From assembly GCA_949358305.1 (NCBI GenBank), contig OX442324.1, positions 1,353,501-1,417,500 of the forward strand: DNA of 64,000 bases. The letters run 5' to 3'. Numbering within the stretch: position 1 is the stretch's first letter; each line of letters starts with the position of its first letter. Below, piece after piece: positions 1 through 12,875 of this stretch. The notes under the pieces are model-generated. The model ran no database searches. It had not been told where the DNA came from and worked only from the letters and a program-made list of their open reading frames with translations. The DNA is from Strigamia acuminata. Its lineage: Eukaryota > Arthropoda > Chilopoda > Geophilomorpha > Linotaeniidae. The position numbers were made by a program, and so were the translations under genes.

Positions 1-1
1 T

Positions 2-2779
2 GTATGCGGAGCTTTTAACACAGCGACGCTGTCGGGAAATAGGTATTTCCTTACCATTACGGACGATTTCTCCCGTTATTCTACAGTGTACCTCATGAAG
101 AGAAAGGACGAGGTATTTGACATTTTTTAAAAACACGTAAAACGAATAGAACGATTACTGGGAAAATCGGTTTTAGCAATTCGGACGGACAATGGAATGG
201 AATTTTGTTCCAATAAGTTTGGAGAATACCTCGAGGGACTAGGCATCATTCACGAGAGGACCAACGCGTATACGCCTGCCCAAAATAGCGTATCGGAAAG
301 ATTAAACCAAACGTTGGCAAATGGGATGCGAGCCCTTGTTTACGACGCAAAATTGGAACACAGATTTTGGGGAGAAGCCATCCTCACTTTCAATTAACTT
401 AGGAACAGAATAGCCAAGTTAAATTCGGACAAAACCCCGATGGAGTTGTATTATGGACGCAAACCATTACTCCGACATTTAAGAAAATTTGGGAGCCTAT
501 GCTTCGTGCAAAAGAGAGTGCGAGATGGAAAGATAGACAATAAAGGTTTGCACGGAATCATGCTTGGATATTCCAGGATCACCAAAGGATATCGAGTATG
601 GCTACCGGAATTTTCTAAAGTCATCGAAACTAGCGATGTTAAATTTGTGGAAAGCAGACGCGGAGTTGAAGGCGTGCTGGGCCTACCTGAAAAGTACACA
701 TCATATATCGACAATCTGGATGATAACTTGGATAATGACAGTGATCATCAATATTATTCGGACGAAGATGTGAGGCCGCCGCTACCCCCGCCAGCGCCAA
801 TTATGAAGAAAGAAGATCCACAGCTGGAATTACCTCAACTAAAACTCAAGTTCAGATTGCCAGAAGAAAAACTTCGAACCAAAGCGCCAGCAATCGCACC
901 ACAAGCAAAAGCGGAAATTCCAGATCCAGTCCAAACAATACCACCCCTTGAATGGAAGAAAACAGAGAAAACTAGACCCACGGAACAAAGAGATTTTGAA
1001 TACACGATCGTCGGACACGAAAAACCGAAGTTGCGTTCGATACCAGAAGTGAAACGATATTGCGCAGATCACAATCTTCGTGTCCCCGAACATCTTTTTG
1101 ATGATAAGAAGAAAAAGAAGCCATCTGAATCAAACACAACAGCTGACAGTTTCGATTTAGATCTGGACGACTTCAATCTCGAAGCCAATCTTCTTGACGT
1201 TTACATACCTGCACGATTCGAGCAAATAGCCGACCTACCTGAATAGAAGGAATGGGATCAAGCAATGTGCGACGAGATTGGTACGATGCATGAGCGAGAT
1301 GTGTGGGAACTGGTTCCACCACCACCTGACACGAAGATCATTGGTTGCAAGTGGATTTACACTGTGAAGCAAAATGACAAACAGGAAATCGCACGTTATA
1401 AGGCAAGACTCGTGGCGCAGGGCTTCTCACAAGTATACGGAGAATCGTACGAGGAGACGTTCTCACCTGTCGTGGACTTTTCGATGGTTTGATTTATGTT
1501 TACATTACTTGTCTGCATGCTGAAGTGGAGCTACATTCAGGCCGATGTGAAGTGTGCATATCTTTATGCAAAACTACATAAAACCATTTACATGCGCCAA
1601 CCGAAAGGTTTTGTTTGTCAAGGCAAAGAAAATTATGTTTGTCGACTCCTTCGAGCAATTTATGGTCTGCACCAATCGGGAAAACAATGGGGCATCGAAT
1701 TGGAGGACACTTTATTAAAGCTTGGACTGCAACATGTAAATTGGTGCAACTGCGTCTACAAATATGGCAACATCGCATATTTGATAGTCTACGTCGACGA
1801 TATTGTTGTATTTGGAAAACAACACGAGGACGCAATGAAAGTACTCGACATGGTCAAGACTCAATTCGATTTAGTCATCTTAGGACAGACGAGAAAACTG
1901 TTAGGAGTCGAATTTTACTCATACGGGCAACGCATGGTCTTACATCAAAGATCATACGTCAACAAAGTCCTATTGAAATTCAAGAACCATTTGGACTCTG
2001 TGAAAATTCGATCCCAACCGATGACTAAGGCAACTATCCTTACTAAGCAAAGTTGTCCAGATACGATTGAAAACTTCAAGATAATGGAGGGAATTCCCTA
2101 TCGAAGCTTGCTTGGATGTTTGGCGTTTATCGCATCAAGGACAAGACCTGATATGACCTACGTTGTTAATATCTTAAGCCAGTTCCAATCCAACCCTGGG
2201 TGGGACCATTGGATCGCATTGCTCGACTTACTCAGTTACCTGAGAACGACGAAGAGGTTTGGGTTGATGCTGTTCCCAAATAATCGAGTGGAAGTTATTG
2301 GTTATAGTGACTCTGACTATGCAAACAACAGGGATGACCGTATCTTCATTGGAGGAACTCTCGTAACACTAGGAAGTTCACCTATATACTGGAGAACATT
2401 TAAACAGCGAAACGTCACGCTGTCAACCATGGAGGCCAAATATGTGGCCCTTACTGAAACAGTAAAGGACTACATATGGATTGTAAGAGTTCTGCACGAA
2501 ATTGTCCCCGAACTCGCTGATGGATTCAATCACCATGTCCTATGCGACAACATCTCGACTGTCGATTTCACAAGATCCAATGTGGAAAATCAAAAGACAA
2601 AGCATATTGATATTAGGTATCACTTTATTCGAGAGCTTGTGAGAAGGGACAATCTTCAGATCACGCATGTGGGAACGAAATGCAACTTTGCAGATATTTT
2701 CACGAAGTCAGTCGACAAAACTGACCTAGTTCACTTCTGTAATCGCTTCTTGGTTGACTTAACTATTTTAAGCGCTTGA
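2..2779 (+). pseudogene. Copia-A: decayed Ty1-copia pol (integrase, RT, RNase H), 5' end outside window
   Basis: One reading frame carries Ty1-copia pol domains in order. First comes the integrase core, with RTDNG near 182 and SERLNQTL near 295 holding the second and third acidic residues. The reverse transcriptase has its catalytic YVDDIVVFG near 1790. The copia RNase H includes STMEAKYVAL near 2428 and the KTKHIDIRYHFIREL block near 2600. The same frame is cut by four stops: TAA 128-130, TAA 395-397, TAG 1244-1246 and TGA 1490-1492. All three stop codons occur at unrelated residues, which fits decay and not recoding. A pro- and lysine-rich linker separates integrase and RT, as in other copia elements. 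Gag and protease lie off the left edge. This copy cannot make a full polyprotein. Confidence 0.9.
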
Positions 2780-2798
2780 TAATATGAGGGGGCCGATT

Positions 2799-3117
2799 GT
2801 TGAAATATAATATGTGGTCGCTTATGTATATATTCATGTCATATTGTCAAGCAGTAATGCTTTCTAATTGTTGTGACCTTTTGTTTGTATTTACTTTTAG
2901 CTGTACGACTAATAGCAGCTTTGTTTACATTGTGTTTGCATTTATAGCCATAAGGTGGCACTGTATACCGAGTGGACAGTCACATGACTAAAAAGAATAA
3001 ATCATTCACTTTGTGTTCAGCTTCTAAGCAGCAACCAAGTTGTCTCTTTATTTCTAATCTAGAGTTTCTCCAATTCCACTGCAAAAACCACGGAATTATA
3101 AGTGGTTTTCAGCACAA
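2799..3117 (+). mobile_element. 3' LTR of copia-A (3' boundary approximate)
   Basis: Just after the RNase H stop comes a purine-rich stretch (tgagggggcc) and then TGTTGAAATATAATATG, a typical copia LTR start. An AATAAA polyadenylation hexamer lies at about 2996. The 5' LTR is outside the window, so the 3' border cannot be set by comparison; it should end in CA somewhere near 3100-3120. Confidence 0.55.
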
Positions 3118-3759
3118 CTAAACACTGCGGACCAAATAGGTCTCCGTAGCGTTATTTGTGACGATGCCGCAAGTCAGCCGTATCCCTCTGGCTTCGCCCG
3201 GATCCTCAACCAGTTAATGCCGCCGTCTACACGCGTTCAGAACCCGCATCCAATTGTTATTATGAATAATAAACATGTATTGATATCACACAAAACTGTA
3301 AGTTATTTCTGCTCGATTAGTCATTCATGTCACACGAAATTCCATAGCTTATCTCGGTTAGGTTGTTGTTAGTCTTAACAACGTCTTGTTTAAACCGATA
3401 TCTCTCTCTTAACTGGCTAATAAATCAGCCAAAAGTAGAATCGTCACAAGGCGACGAGGCTGTGCCTGCGGCGACAGCCACAGCAAAGGAAATATTGGGC
3501 CTATTTGGCGGTGTTGGATCCAGGAATAATTGAAAACAGGTTTAGTGTTTGCTTAAACACTGCAACTGCAGCAGGCATTTTATTTTCGGAAGCTGTCTGC
3601 TTGAAAACATAAGGCAAAGTGATTCCCAGCAGCTGGAATGCACATTGCAACAAAAATACACTCAGTTAAGAACAAATCGCTGTTCATAACTGTAATAACT
3701 ATTACAGAGTGAATAAATCACGTTAGGCATTACAACACATTGCCAAACGTGGAAAATAC
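3118..3759. other. No gene seen; flanking DNA of unknown origin
   Basis: No convincing ORF, RNA gene or repeat boundary is visible. The stretch separates the copia-A LTR from the foldback element. Confidence 0.5.
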
Positions 3760-3761
3760 TA

Positions 3762-4531
3762 TACAGGGTGGTGCAGAAAGTCTGGTTCACAGTAAATAAT
3801 TTCCAAACCGTTTTAGATGTTGATTCAGCAAAATGATTGTTAAGGTAGTATGTCGGGGGAAATCCAATTATGACATCCGATTTGACCTCTGAGGTCATCT
3901 TCAAGGTCATCCATATTGTAATTTGAGAACCGTGACAGTTAGAGCAAAAATGTGAATTAGAAAGTTGTAGAGCATCATCCAATTAGTCTAGAACTGTTCT
4001 TAAAAAAATTATTTCTTAGGGAAAAGTTTTGAGAAAAAAAAGTTTGAAATGTTAGTCTTCTCAGCTTTGTAACCTAAAACTATCATGTGGAATGTATTTT
4101 CAAAATAAATTATTTCCTTTCTTTTGTATTTCCTCTCATCCACTTGCAAGTACAATCCAATAAAGTGTCTTAATTTAGGATTAGCTTGGTTGCCTCAATA
4201 GTTTTAGGTTACAAAGCTGAGTCATAATGCTGAGTAGGCCAATGTTTCAGACCTTTTTTCTCAAAACCTTTCCCTAAGAAATATTTTTTTTAAGAACAGT
4301 TCTAGACTAATTGGATGATGCTCTGCAACTTTCTAATTCACCTTTTTGCTCTAACTGTCACGGTTCTCGAGTTACAATATGGATGACCTTGAAGATGACC
4401 TCAGAAGTCAAATTGGATGTCATAATTGGATTTCCCCCGACATTTTACCTTAACAATCATTTTGCTGAATCAACATCTAGAATAGTTTGGGAATTATTTA
4501 CTGTGAACCAGACTTTCTGCACCACCCTGTA
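3762..4531. mobile_element. 770-bp foldback (MITE-like) element, Tc1/mariner-type ends
   Basis: Both ends read inward as TACAGGGTGGTGCAGAAAG and are flanked by TA (3760-3761 and 4532-4533), the target duplication of Tc1/mariner-type elements. The inverted arms are very long, about 3762-4086 and 4200-4531, and diverged by scattered substitutions; the loop between them is about 110 bp. The ORFs that appear in each arm (translating as similar peptides from opposite strands) are a by-product of the inverted repeat. No transposase is encoded, so it would have needed one in trans. The exact transposon family is inferred only from the termini. Confidence 0.8.
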
Positions 4532-4819
4532 TACACTGATAATGCAAAGTAAACTAGCAAAGAAACAATACATTTGTGTTGTCCACAAATCAATAACAAA
4601 TGTCGTGAGGCTAACATCAGGGTACAAACTCAAACAAAGGATCAGCCAACACTAAACAGTAATATTAAAGAAGGTTGCAGACAACAACAGCACATTAAGC
4701 CAGAAACATGTGCCAGATGAGTAACTCAAAATGATTGATGACTCAATCACCAATAGGAAAAGCGCGACTACAAAGTGCGCGAACACAGGGCCAGATCAGC
4801 AATCTGCTTGAGTTGTGGT

Positions 4820-5675
4820 GAATCACAACAACTTGTGGCTGTGGCTAAAGACACGTCCAAGAAAGCGTGGGATGCGATCAAAGCAGCTTACTAGCCGACC
4901 ACGCGCGCCCGGAAAGGACGATTGAGGCGAGAATTCCTCCAAATGAGGTTAATGGACAATGAAGAAATGATGTGCTTCTTGACTCGGGTTGACAGGAAAG
5001 TTCTGGAACTTAAAAATGTAAAAGTGACCCTGACAGATGAAGAAGTGGCATTTCAATACATGGATTTTCTGCTGATACACTACGAAACGGTGAAACAAAT
5101 CATGTACCATTGGGGAGATGCCGAGTTTACAATTGCCAATGTCAAACACTGATTATTAGGAGCATATAATCGTTTGTACGAATCTTCGGACATTTACGGC
5201 ACACATAGCCAAGAATCAGTTGACAATGCAGGCGCCTTCTTTGGAAAAGACAGATACCAACGTGGCAGAGGTGGAAATGCGCCTTCTTCACTTCGTGTTT
5301 GTTTCAACTGCGGTGGCGCAGGTCATTTTGCGCGAGAGTGCCCAACACTTCCGAAACAACAGGTTAATGTGCAAAGTCAACGAGGTGGCACCTCTGCACA
5401 GCTGGCAAAAAGCAAAAGGCGCTGCAAGAGGAAAAGGTCGTGGAGGAAAGACCAAAAAGGCAAATATGGAAGAAGTCGACATTTTTTATGAACCACTGAC
5501 ATTGTATTCAGCGGCTATTCATCAATCTGAAGAGGAAGTCGTCTTAACACCACCATTGTCTTTAATGTCGCATTGTAATTTTGATTTGCAATGGTATATT
5601 GATACCGGAGCGACTGATCACTTTTCATTCAATAAAAGTTGGTTTGTAACTTTTAAGCCCCTGTCTGGTTATAGT
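4820..5675 (+). pseudogene. Remnant of a copia gag and protease, interrupted by the copia-B LTR
   Basis: A copia gag segment (EFLQMRLMDNEEMMCFLTRV, from 4931) is followed by a CCHC zinc knuckle (CFNCGGAGHFAREC, about 5302-5343), then, after a frame change near 5400, the aspartic protease site DTGATDH near 5600. Stops interrupt the gag frame at about 4890 (TAG) and at 5150-5152 (TGA). The sequence is cut at 5675 inside the protease domain, exactly where the opposite-strand LTR of copia-B begins. It does not join directly to copia-A. Confidence 0.8.
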
Positions 5676-6167
5676 TGTAGCAGAGGAGAGCGGCGCAAAC
5701 GATTTATTAATCGCGTGGAAGCTAAATATGGCGGCGTGTCGCCGACACGAACGATAATGCGACGTGACCAAAACGCAAATTGCCGTGCGCGTAGCAGAAA
5801 GCTGCTTATGTGCGCTTTAAACGAACTAGAAAGCACTGAAGGTGCTCTAAATAATAAAGAAGCACTTAAAATCATAAACGTTTAATAAAAACAAAGGTAT
5901 TCTTACATATAGAGTCCTTTTCTATACAGGAGTGAATGAGTGTGCACATATCCGTGTGCGCGGCCATGTTGGAAGTGGTAAAAGATACAATTGACACCCT
6001 CTGGTGTTAGGAAAAATAAACTAAGGCTAACATGATGCAGGCAGCATTATGCCCAATGTTAAATAATGAAATAAACCCTAATAAATACACTAGGCTGCAT
6101 AATGCAGTAATACATTAAGAAACACACGTAATGGATACGGAGGACTATTTGGTATTGGAAAACAACA
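5676..6167 (-). mobile_element. 3' LTR of copia-B
   Basis: On the minus strand, a polypurine tract (gaagggggaaa, about 6168-6179) is followed by TGTTGTTTTCCAATACC, an LTR start, and the LTR ends CTCCTCTGCTACA at 5676. Length is about 492 bp. It sits directly downstream of the copia-B pol stop and marks where copia-B entered the older copia gag/protease. Its 5' LTR partner is not found in the window, so the borders rest on terminal TG/CA and the broken host frame. Confidence 0.7.
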
Positions 6168-6378
6168 ATTTCCCCCTTCAATGGCAAATAGCCGCAAAAA
6201 TAAAGAATAAGTTAGGGAAAAACTTTAAATGTAACTTGACAATATAATAATAATAATAAAGAAAATAATAATTCGGAACATCGAGCCGGGTACTGTTAAA
6301 TTAATCACTACGAAAGCCCGAAAATTCCCACTGGAACTCGATGATCCTCAAAATTCGGGTAAAACTAAATTAAGAATG

Positions 6379-8517
6379 TCACAATAGGTTGAAATTGAAA
6401 ATCCGGGAAATCAGGAGACGCAGTTGAGATGAGCCCAACCATTTGGTAAAAATGTCTGCCACGTTCATTGATCCGGGGACTTTGCGCAATTGGAATGCAC
6501 CTGCTGTGTACCATTCCCGAATCCAATGAAATTTCACTCGGATATGTTTCGTTTTACTGTTCCCCACGTCATTTGATGTGAATTGGATGGAAGAAAGCGC
6601 ATCGGAGAACACTATAGGTGGTGAAGATCTATTCAGCATCGGGACGGAACTGTAGACGTAATCGAGCCAATACAGCTCCCTGACGCACTCAACGAGTGCG
6701 ACAAATTCCGCCTCCATCGTTGAGCACGCCACGCTGGTTTGTTTTCTACAACTCCATCCGATGGGGACGTTTCCAATATAGGCTATATACCCGCCGAAAC
6801 TCAAAGAAGTGCTGACTTCGGTGGCCCAGGACGCGTCAGTATATCCCCATAGTTGTCCATTGGAACAATTTGACAGTTCAATTGCGTAATCCAAAGTATT
6901 GCCTACGTAGCGCACAACCTGCATGAGCGCCTTGATGTGAGTGTGGTTGTAGCAATTGTTGAACTGTGACAACATTATTACTGAGAATAATATATCAGGT
7001 CGTGTCCTTGATGCGAGGAAGAGAAGAGAGCCAATTAACGAACGATAAGGAAATTCTGGCAAGTCCTCTTTCGACCCTTTGACAAGCGTCGTTCCTGGTG
7101 TTACTGGGACCTTGATGAGTTTATCGGCGACAATTTCAAATTTCTTGAGAATCTTCTGTATGTATGCACGTTGGATGATGAAGATTCCTTTGGGAGTACG
7201 GATGAACTCTACACCTAAAAGTTTCGTAATTGGGCCTAAATTCACGACATCGAATTTGGTGCTAATGAGGGCGATTAATTGCGTCAGGACGCCGTCCGTC
7301 GCGTAAAATAGAACTATATCATCGACGTATATTAGCATCACGGCGGAAGTTCCGTATATGTACACACAATTGCACCTTGGTAATCTCCGAAATCCCAAAT
7401 CGCGCAAGGTTTGGTCTAATTTCTCAAACCATTGGCGCCCAGACTGGTGGAGTCCATAAAGCGATTTTATCAGGAGCCAAACATGATTTGGGTTAGAACA
7501 TGTTGCGCCAGCTGGAATGCGCATATACACTTTGTGCGCAAGATCGCCGTATAGGTACGCGCATTTTACATCTAAGTGCGCGTCCTTCCATCCTTTAAGG
7601 ACTACTAATAGGCAGAAAAATAGGCGTATGAGAACAAAGTTGACAACAGGGCTGAAAACCTCATCATAGTCTACTCCTAAAGTTTGACGAAAGCCCTGTG
7701 CCACTAATCTGGCGCGATATCTAGCTGGTTTGCCTAGAGCATCTTCCTTCAGTTTGAAGAGCCACTTGCACCCTAATATGGTTGTATTTTCTGGTTTAGG
7801 GACTTCTTCATAGATGCCTCTTTTTGCAAAAGTGTCCAACTCTTCATTAATGGCTTCCTGCCATTTTGTCGCATCCGGAAATTTTACAGCCTCTGCGTAA
7901 CTAGTGGGATCACGACGACACAGGTGTACTCTAGGAAGAGGTAATGGAAGATCCTCTAATTCGTATTCCATGTTGCCAAAATAGAATAATTCGGGATCAT
8001 AAGGAATGTTATTCATGTGACAGAATTCCTCAACGTCACCTCTAGAACGTAGTCGGAGTCCTGCTTCTGGGAAATAATAAACATCTGTTTTTAATTTGCC
8101 AGGTTCCTGCACTTTGCGCAAATGTTCCTCTCTTTTCCAGTGTCTACACACTGAATCGCCTCCGACGTAACGCCATTTATAAGCAGTTGCAGCTCCAGTT
8201 GGAGGTGGACCATGCTGGACTGCTTGATGGGCTTGAGGTGCGTTTCCACGAGAGCCTCGACGAGCATTTACAAAACTCGGAGGTGAACCCGGTGGTGTAT
8301 GACTTGGTGTGTTTCCGGGAGTAAGGACAGGACTAGGAACTGGCGTTATCATAGGAGTAATCAATGGAGCTCGAATAGGAGATCCCGGAGGTGGAGTAGC
8401 TGGCGGGGTCCGAGCTTGAGCACCTGGCGGAGCTGAATCGTCAGTCATAGTCCGTGTCACATTCATCTTCTGAATCCGGAAATTTGGGCCAATCAGTATA
8501 CTCCAGTCCGTCGTCAA
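6379..8517 (-). pseudogene. Copia-B: C-terminal pol (linker, RT, RNase H), open frame of 712 codons
   Basis: The frame holds a proline-rich linker, then reverse transcriptase (KCAYLYG block; YVDDIVLF near 7330-7310) and RNase H (ACSTMEAEFVALVE; KTKHIRVKFHWIREW) ending at a TAA at 6379. It is uninterrupted over these domains, but upstream the frame changes twice between the integrase (stop at 8649) and this ORF, at about 8650 and 8460. Copia-B is therefore younger than copia-A yet no longer able to make one polyprotein. The first in-frame Met is not a real start; the protein would normally be made as part of Gag-Pol. Confidence 0.85.
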
Positions 8518-8648
8518 ACCTCACTTGCGGTTGTGAAACTCGCAATGGTTGATGAGTTTGCGACGATTGATGCGATTGGTCCATATCTGGTCCCATTCAA
8601 GGCTCTTGCGGACCTCGGTAATGATTAGAGCGCTTATAAGATTGTCGT

Positions 8649-10965
8649 TCATCGATTCCAGATGCGATATCCTCGCGTAGTCGTGGCGTATCCGACTAAA
8701 TAGCCCTCCCAAGCTCGTGGATCCAATTTGTCCCTGCCGGGCGCTGAATGATGGACCCAGCACTTGGAGCCTAACTTTCGAAGATGTCGGAGTGAAAGGG
8801 CACGTCGTCGCCATAAAATGTAGGGCACCTCATTTTTGAGACGAAAATGAGGGCATCGATTCTTTATATAAGAAAAAGTTACTGCGAATTCCGCCCAAAG
8901 TTCATTAGGTAAACCGGTTTCATCTAGAATTGCGCGAGTGTAGTCCGCCATCGTCCGATTTATTCTTTCTGCCGTTCCATTCATAGCAGGGCTATGAGGA
9001 TTGGTCCGTTGGGCTTGAATCCCAGTTTCCTTGAGGTAGCGGTCGAATTCATTGGATATGAATTCTCCTCCCCAGTCAGTCCGGATGGCCTTGACTCGTT
9101 TGCCCGTCACTCGTTCAATTCGCGTGACGTAATCTTTGAAAAGTCCGAGTACTTGTGATTTTTGGGCCATCGGAAATATCCAGACATAGCGCGTGGCATC
9201 ATCAATAATGGTTAGCACATAACGCGCGCCCCCGTAGGAAGTTGTTCTTGAAGCTCCCCACACGTCCATGTGCCGGAGATCTAGGGCTTTAGTTGAAATG
9301 GGATGCTCATCTGGCTTATGAGAAATGCGCGTTGATTTTTCAATTCTACAATGATTACATGAGAGTTCTTTGTTCACTTCTGCCGTTGTCACTCCATACA
9401 CTTGGTCATTTCCGGCCAGAACTTTCATGGCGTTGGTGTGAAGATGACCCAATCTACTGTGCCATATCCCAGTCGCATCCTTTTTAACCGATGACGCTGC
9501 AACCGTCTTTGCGTTGGTTGGCTTTGAATTCAGTTTTGAATTTGAGTTCGGTTTGGAGATAGGTGGGTTTGCCTTTAATGTGTCGGCAAAGGATGGGACT
9601 TGAGGCAACGGATTGGTAGAAATAGGGACAGGAAGTGTCTTGGACTGGGTTACTTTGATTGGTGCAGGTGGAGGAATTTCATTTGGCAAAGGAGGGAATT
9701 CGAGCCGAAAATCAGTAAAAAGTTCAGGATCTTTCGACTTTTTCTTTGCTCTTGGATACTGGATGAAATCCTCTTCTGTCGTGACTAATGTTCGGGTCGG
9801 AGCGGTTGACTGCGCAATTGGTACATCCACTGTTGACATCAGTGTTGAAGGTGGGCACAAGCCGTCGACATAATAAAGGCCGCCCTTTTCTTTGGCCCGA
9901 AGCATTGGATGATTAATGTTGGATTTGTAGACATAGACGTCTCCATTCCAAATATGGATGTGATGTTTAGTTTTGTCCATTTTTGACACTGAAATCAAAT
10001 TCGCCTCGAATTTTGGCGCACACATCTTGGAGATTTACGACACATTCTACGTTGTTGATCATGGAGATAATCTGGACTTTGCCCTTTCCTAGAACTTCGG
10101 AATGTCCTTGACCCAATGCGATATTAAAGGGCACAACTTTGACAAAATCCTGAAACCAAGCCTGGACTTGGCACACATGATCGGTTGCCCCACAATCCAC
10201 TATCCATTCATGTGATTGCATGAAGTGAATTGTGGGCAACTGTTGCGGAGCACTTGCGAAAAAGTTCGTTTCCCGCCTTGCGCTGGAATTCCCCCTTGGC
10301 CTAGAATCATCTCGGTTTGAGTTCTTATTGCGTTTACGGCTTGAACTCCTCGGGTTCCTTTGAAGTGAAGCTGCCGGTTGATTTTTGTCATCTCGGCGCG
10401 ACGGCAATGGACATTTATTTGCCTAATGGCCAAATTCCTGGCAATTAAAACACTGCACCGAAGATAACGGTCGAGAGGGACGAGAACGATTTCTCCCACG
10501 TTGCTGTTTTTCACCAGCATAGGCACGAGAATGTTTTGAATTGTCTATGTCGCGCGAATCCATAGCTTTGAGTCGCATATGTTCCGCGAGCAACTGTTCG
10601 GACACTTTCTTTGGTGTAAATTCTCCTTTAGGCAAGTGATATATTGTGAATGAGATCTGCGAATATTCCCGGGGCAGTAAATCCAAGTACTGGTAAGCGT
10701 GATGATCAGGCGAAGTTGTTTCCCCGATATCCTTCATCTGGCGGACGTGATAGTCAACGCGACTTAAGAAATCAGCCATATCCTTGCCCTGTTCTAGGCG
10801 CAAATTCAAAAATTCGCGGAGCATGGCTGCCTGCCGCGCACGAGGTGATGGCGCATAAATGTTGGCTAAAATGTTGTGACGGTGACGACCACAACTTCCT
10901 AGCTCTGCTAGTACCGGGTATAAGTCGCATAAACAGTGAATATAATGGAGATAAATACAAGACAA
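8649..10965 (-). pseudogene. Copia-B: gag, protease and integrase, broken by stops and frameshifts
   Basis: Reading leftwards: gag helical domain (from about 10900), a CCHC knuckle CFNCQEFGH with an in-frame TAG inside it (10423-10425), the protease site with DCGATDHVC (10215-10185), then after a frame change near 10020 the integrase zinc-binding region (HSRLGHLHTNAM) and the catalytic core with RTDWGGEF and AERINRT. The protease reads DCG where most copia elements have D-S/T-G. The N-terminal part of gag is missing: homology stops near 10871, where unrelated sequence starting TGTTGTGACGG begins. Confidence 0.8.
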
Positions 10966-11785
10966 AGATGGCTATCAAAACAACTACATTTATTGTTACC
11001 AAACAATATGATCGCTTCTAAAGTTATACATGAGATTAAGCCGACATTTGGCCAGTTAAAAGTATAATTAAACTATACAGAAGTTGGCTGTAAAACAGCC
11101 CTGAAATAATATCATTACGTCTCCTGGATTCGGGAATGGTTTGATCACCACTCGACCGGGTTATAGATGTCATCGGGGCCGGTCTGGCTGCGTCCTCGAG
11201 TCCGGGATGGCTTCATGATCCTCGTGGCTTCTGTCGGTGTTGTTAAGCGTAACTGGGTTCGTGTAATGCTTCGCTGGGTTGATAGATCAGTTGATCCGAG
11301 AGGTGCGGTTGACTCATGTGCACCGCCACAACTTTGGGAGGATATTGGTTTAAGTAAATGGATTCATTTACTTATCAATATTCCGACTATGAATTATATT
11401 TAATTCGAGGTGTTGTGATTTCGTTCGCCGATAAATTGTCGCCAATTTATCTTTACAAAACAATGTCTTGTTGTGTATGTAATTCAATCGTAAGATTGAT
11501 TGTTTGACTTGTATTCAAGTCAATTCTTGGTTGTCCTTATTGTTGCTATAAAATAATAATGATTAGTACTTCCCGTCGCAATCACGCAGTTGCCATCGAT
11601 AAACACGCCTTGCCATGCAGAACTGTATCAAGCGTCTCCGACGTAGCAGCACGGTCGTCCATCGAGTGGTTGACGGCACCACATACACCGGGGGTTATAA
11701 CTCGCGGCTCCGCACAGCAGTTTTAGCCCTTCCTGGTACTAATGACAAGCTGACTGCTTTGGCTCCGATCATCATGGGAATTAGT
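10872..11785. other. Unidentified sequence between copia-B gag and gypsy-A; possible fragment of another LTR element
   Basis: The block starts TGTTGTGACGGTGACGACC exactly where copia-B gag homology ends, so it may be a further insertion. No long ORF, second LTR copy or primer-binding site was found. The sequence 3' of gypsy-A (24939 on) shares a short phrase with its right end (GACTGCTTTGGC near 11752 and 24979), so gypsy-A probably landed inside this unknown element. Confidence 0.3.
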
Positions 11786-12803
11786 TGTTGTGACCCGACT
11801 GGACCGGGGTCAACGAAGAGTTTCTCTCGTGACCTCGTTTCGGGTGTAAGGGGAGCCGCAAGCGCGTCTCCCTTCCCTCAGTGCATTGACATCTAGTCAA
11901 TGGACAGGCGTCTGCCCTGAGGGAGTGGGGATGGCTCGTCCACCCCACCATTGGGTGATTCCGGTCACCTGTCAACCCCGCTTTGTGCAAAGGAATGTGC
12001 CTTGCACTGAGCGGGCAGAACCAACACAACCATCAAACGAGAAACACACGTAAACCCGTCGTCCTACAAGATCAGGCCCAAGTAAAATATACTGGGATTG
12101 ACCAAGGACAAAGGACAATTTACCGTGAGTACGTTTGGTCAGTGTCAAACTCCGCAGAGTAACCTGCGAGATAAGATTACCACACTATTTTAGCACACCA
12201 GCTAGAAATAGTAAAAACCACTCCAGTTTAGCGAGTTGTGCAGACAAACGGTCGCACAAGCCTAAACTGCAGTAAAACCACGACGAGCGTTCCCGCCGCT
12301 GTGTGACCGCCGGGAGCCAGAAGAGTCCGCCGCTGTGTGATCGCCGGACACCACACAAAAAACCTAGACAACAGACCGAAGTAAGCCTTTTAACTAAGCA
12401 TTCACTCGCGCCCGACCAGCGTGAGCCCGAAGGACCAGCCAGAGACGAGCCGAGGACGCCATATTGCCACGCCGGCCCAAGACGACATCGCGTTGCCACA
12501 ACGAGGACGCCATCTTGGACACGACCGAGACAACAGACGACCTCGCCGATTCCAGCCAGCTTTCATCATACCTTTACCTTTCCATTTCCCTTCACCCATT
12601 CCGATTTACCTTTTACCTACCTTTCATATATATATATAAGATATATCTGTACATTGTCCCACAGAATAAATCTATATTATATTTTACCTTTTATATCTGT
12701 GTAATCATTTCTTTGGGTAAACCGCTTGAGACAAAGCGGTAGTGAGTTAGTCGAATTAAGTAATCAACCCACGAGTTAGCGACGGTTAGAGTTGAGCGCG
12801 ACA
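11786..12803 (+). repeat. 5' LTR of gypsy-A
   Basis: Starts TGTTGTGACCCGACTGG and ends GAGCGCGACA, giving TG..CA ends. It contains a run of TATATATA at about 12627-12637 and an AATAAA at 12665-12670, the likely core promoter and polyadenylation signal. The short ORFs within it recur in the 3' LTR and are not genes. Confidence 0.95.
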
Positions 12804-12805
12804 CG

Positions 12806-12823
12806 TGGGGGCCTGTCCGGGAT
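12806..12823 (+). promoter_or_regulatory. Primer-binding site of gypsy-A, tRNA-Pro type
   Basis: TGGGGGCCTGTCCGGGAT begins two bases after the LTR. It matches the tRNA-Pro primer-binding site known from murine leukaemia virus at 16 of 18 positions, recalled from general knowledge. Confidence 0.8.
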
Positions 12824-12875
12824 CAAGTTGAATAACTGATTCTAACCTGTGATTACATCATACCCAAAGCAAGAA

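Noticed and set aside
128-1492. Stop-codon readthrough or an altered genetic code to explain the four in-frame stops in copia-A
   Set aside because: TAA, TAG and TGA all occur, at unrelated positions, while other genes here end normally at these codons. Simple decay explains it.
3762-4531. Two homologous ORFs of about 106-114 codons on opposite strands
   Set aside because: They are the two arms of one inverted repeat; the peptides have no known motif and the frames fall apart outside the arms.
11786-12803. Short ORFs of 60-130 codons in the 5' LTR of gypsy-A, repeated at 23917-24934
   Set aside because: They recur identically in both LTRs and lie over promoter and polyadenylation sequence; no protein-like feature is present.
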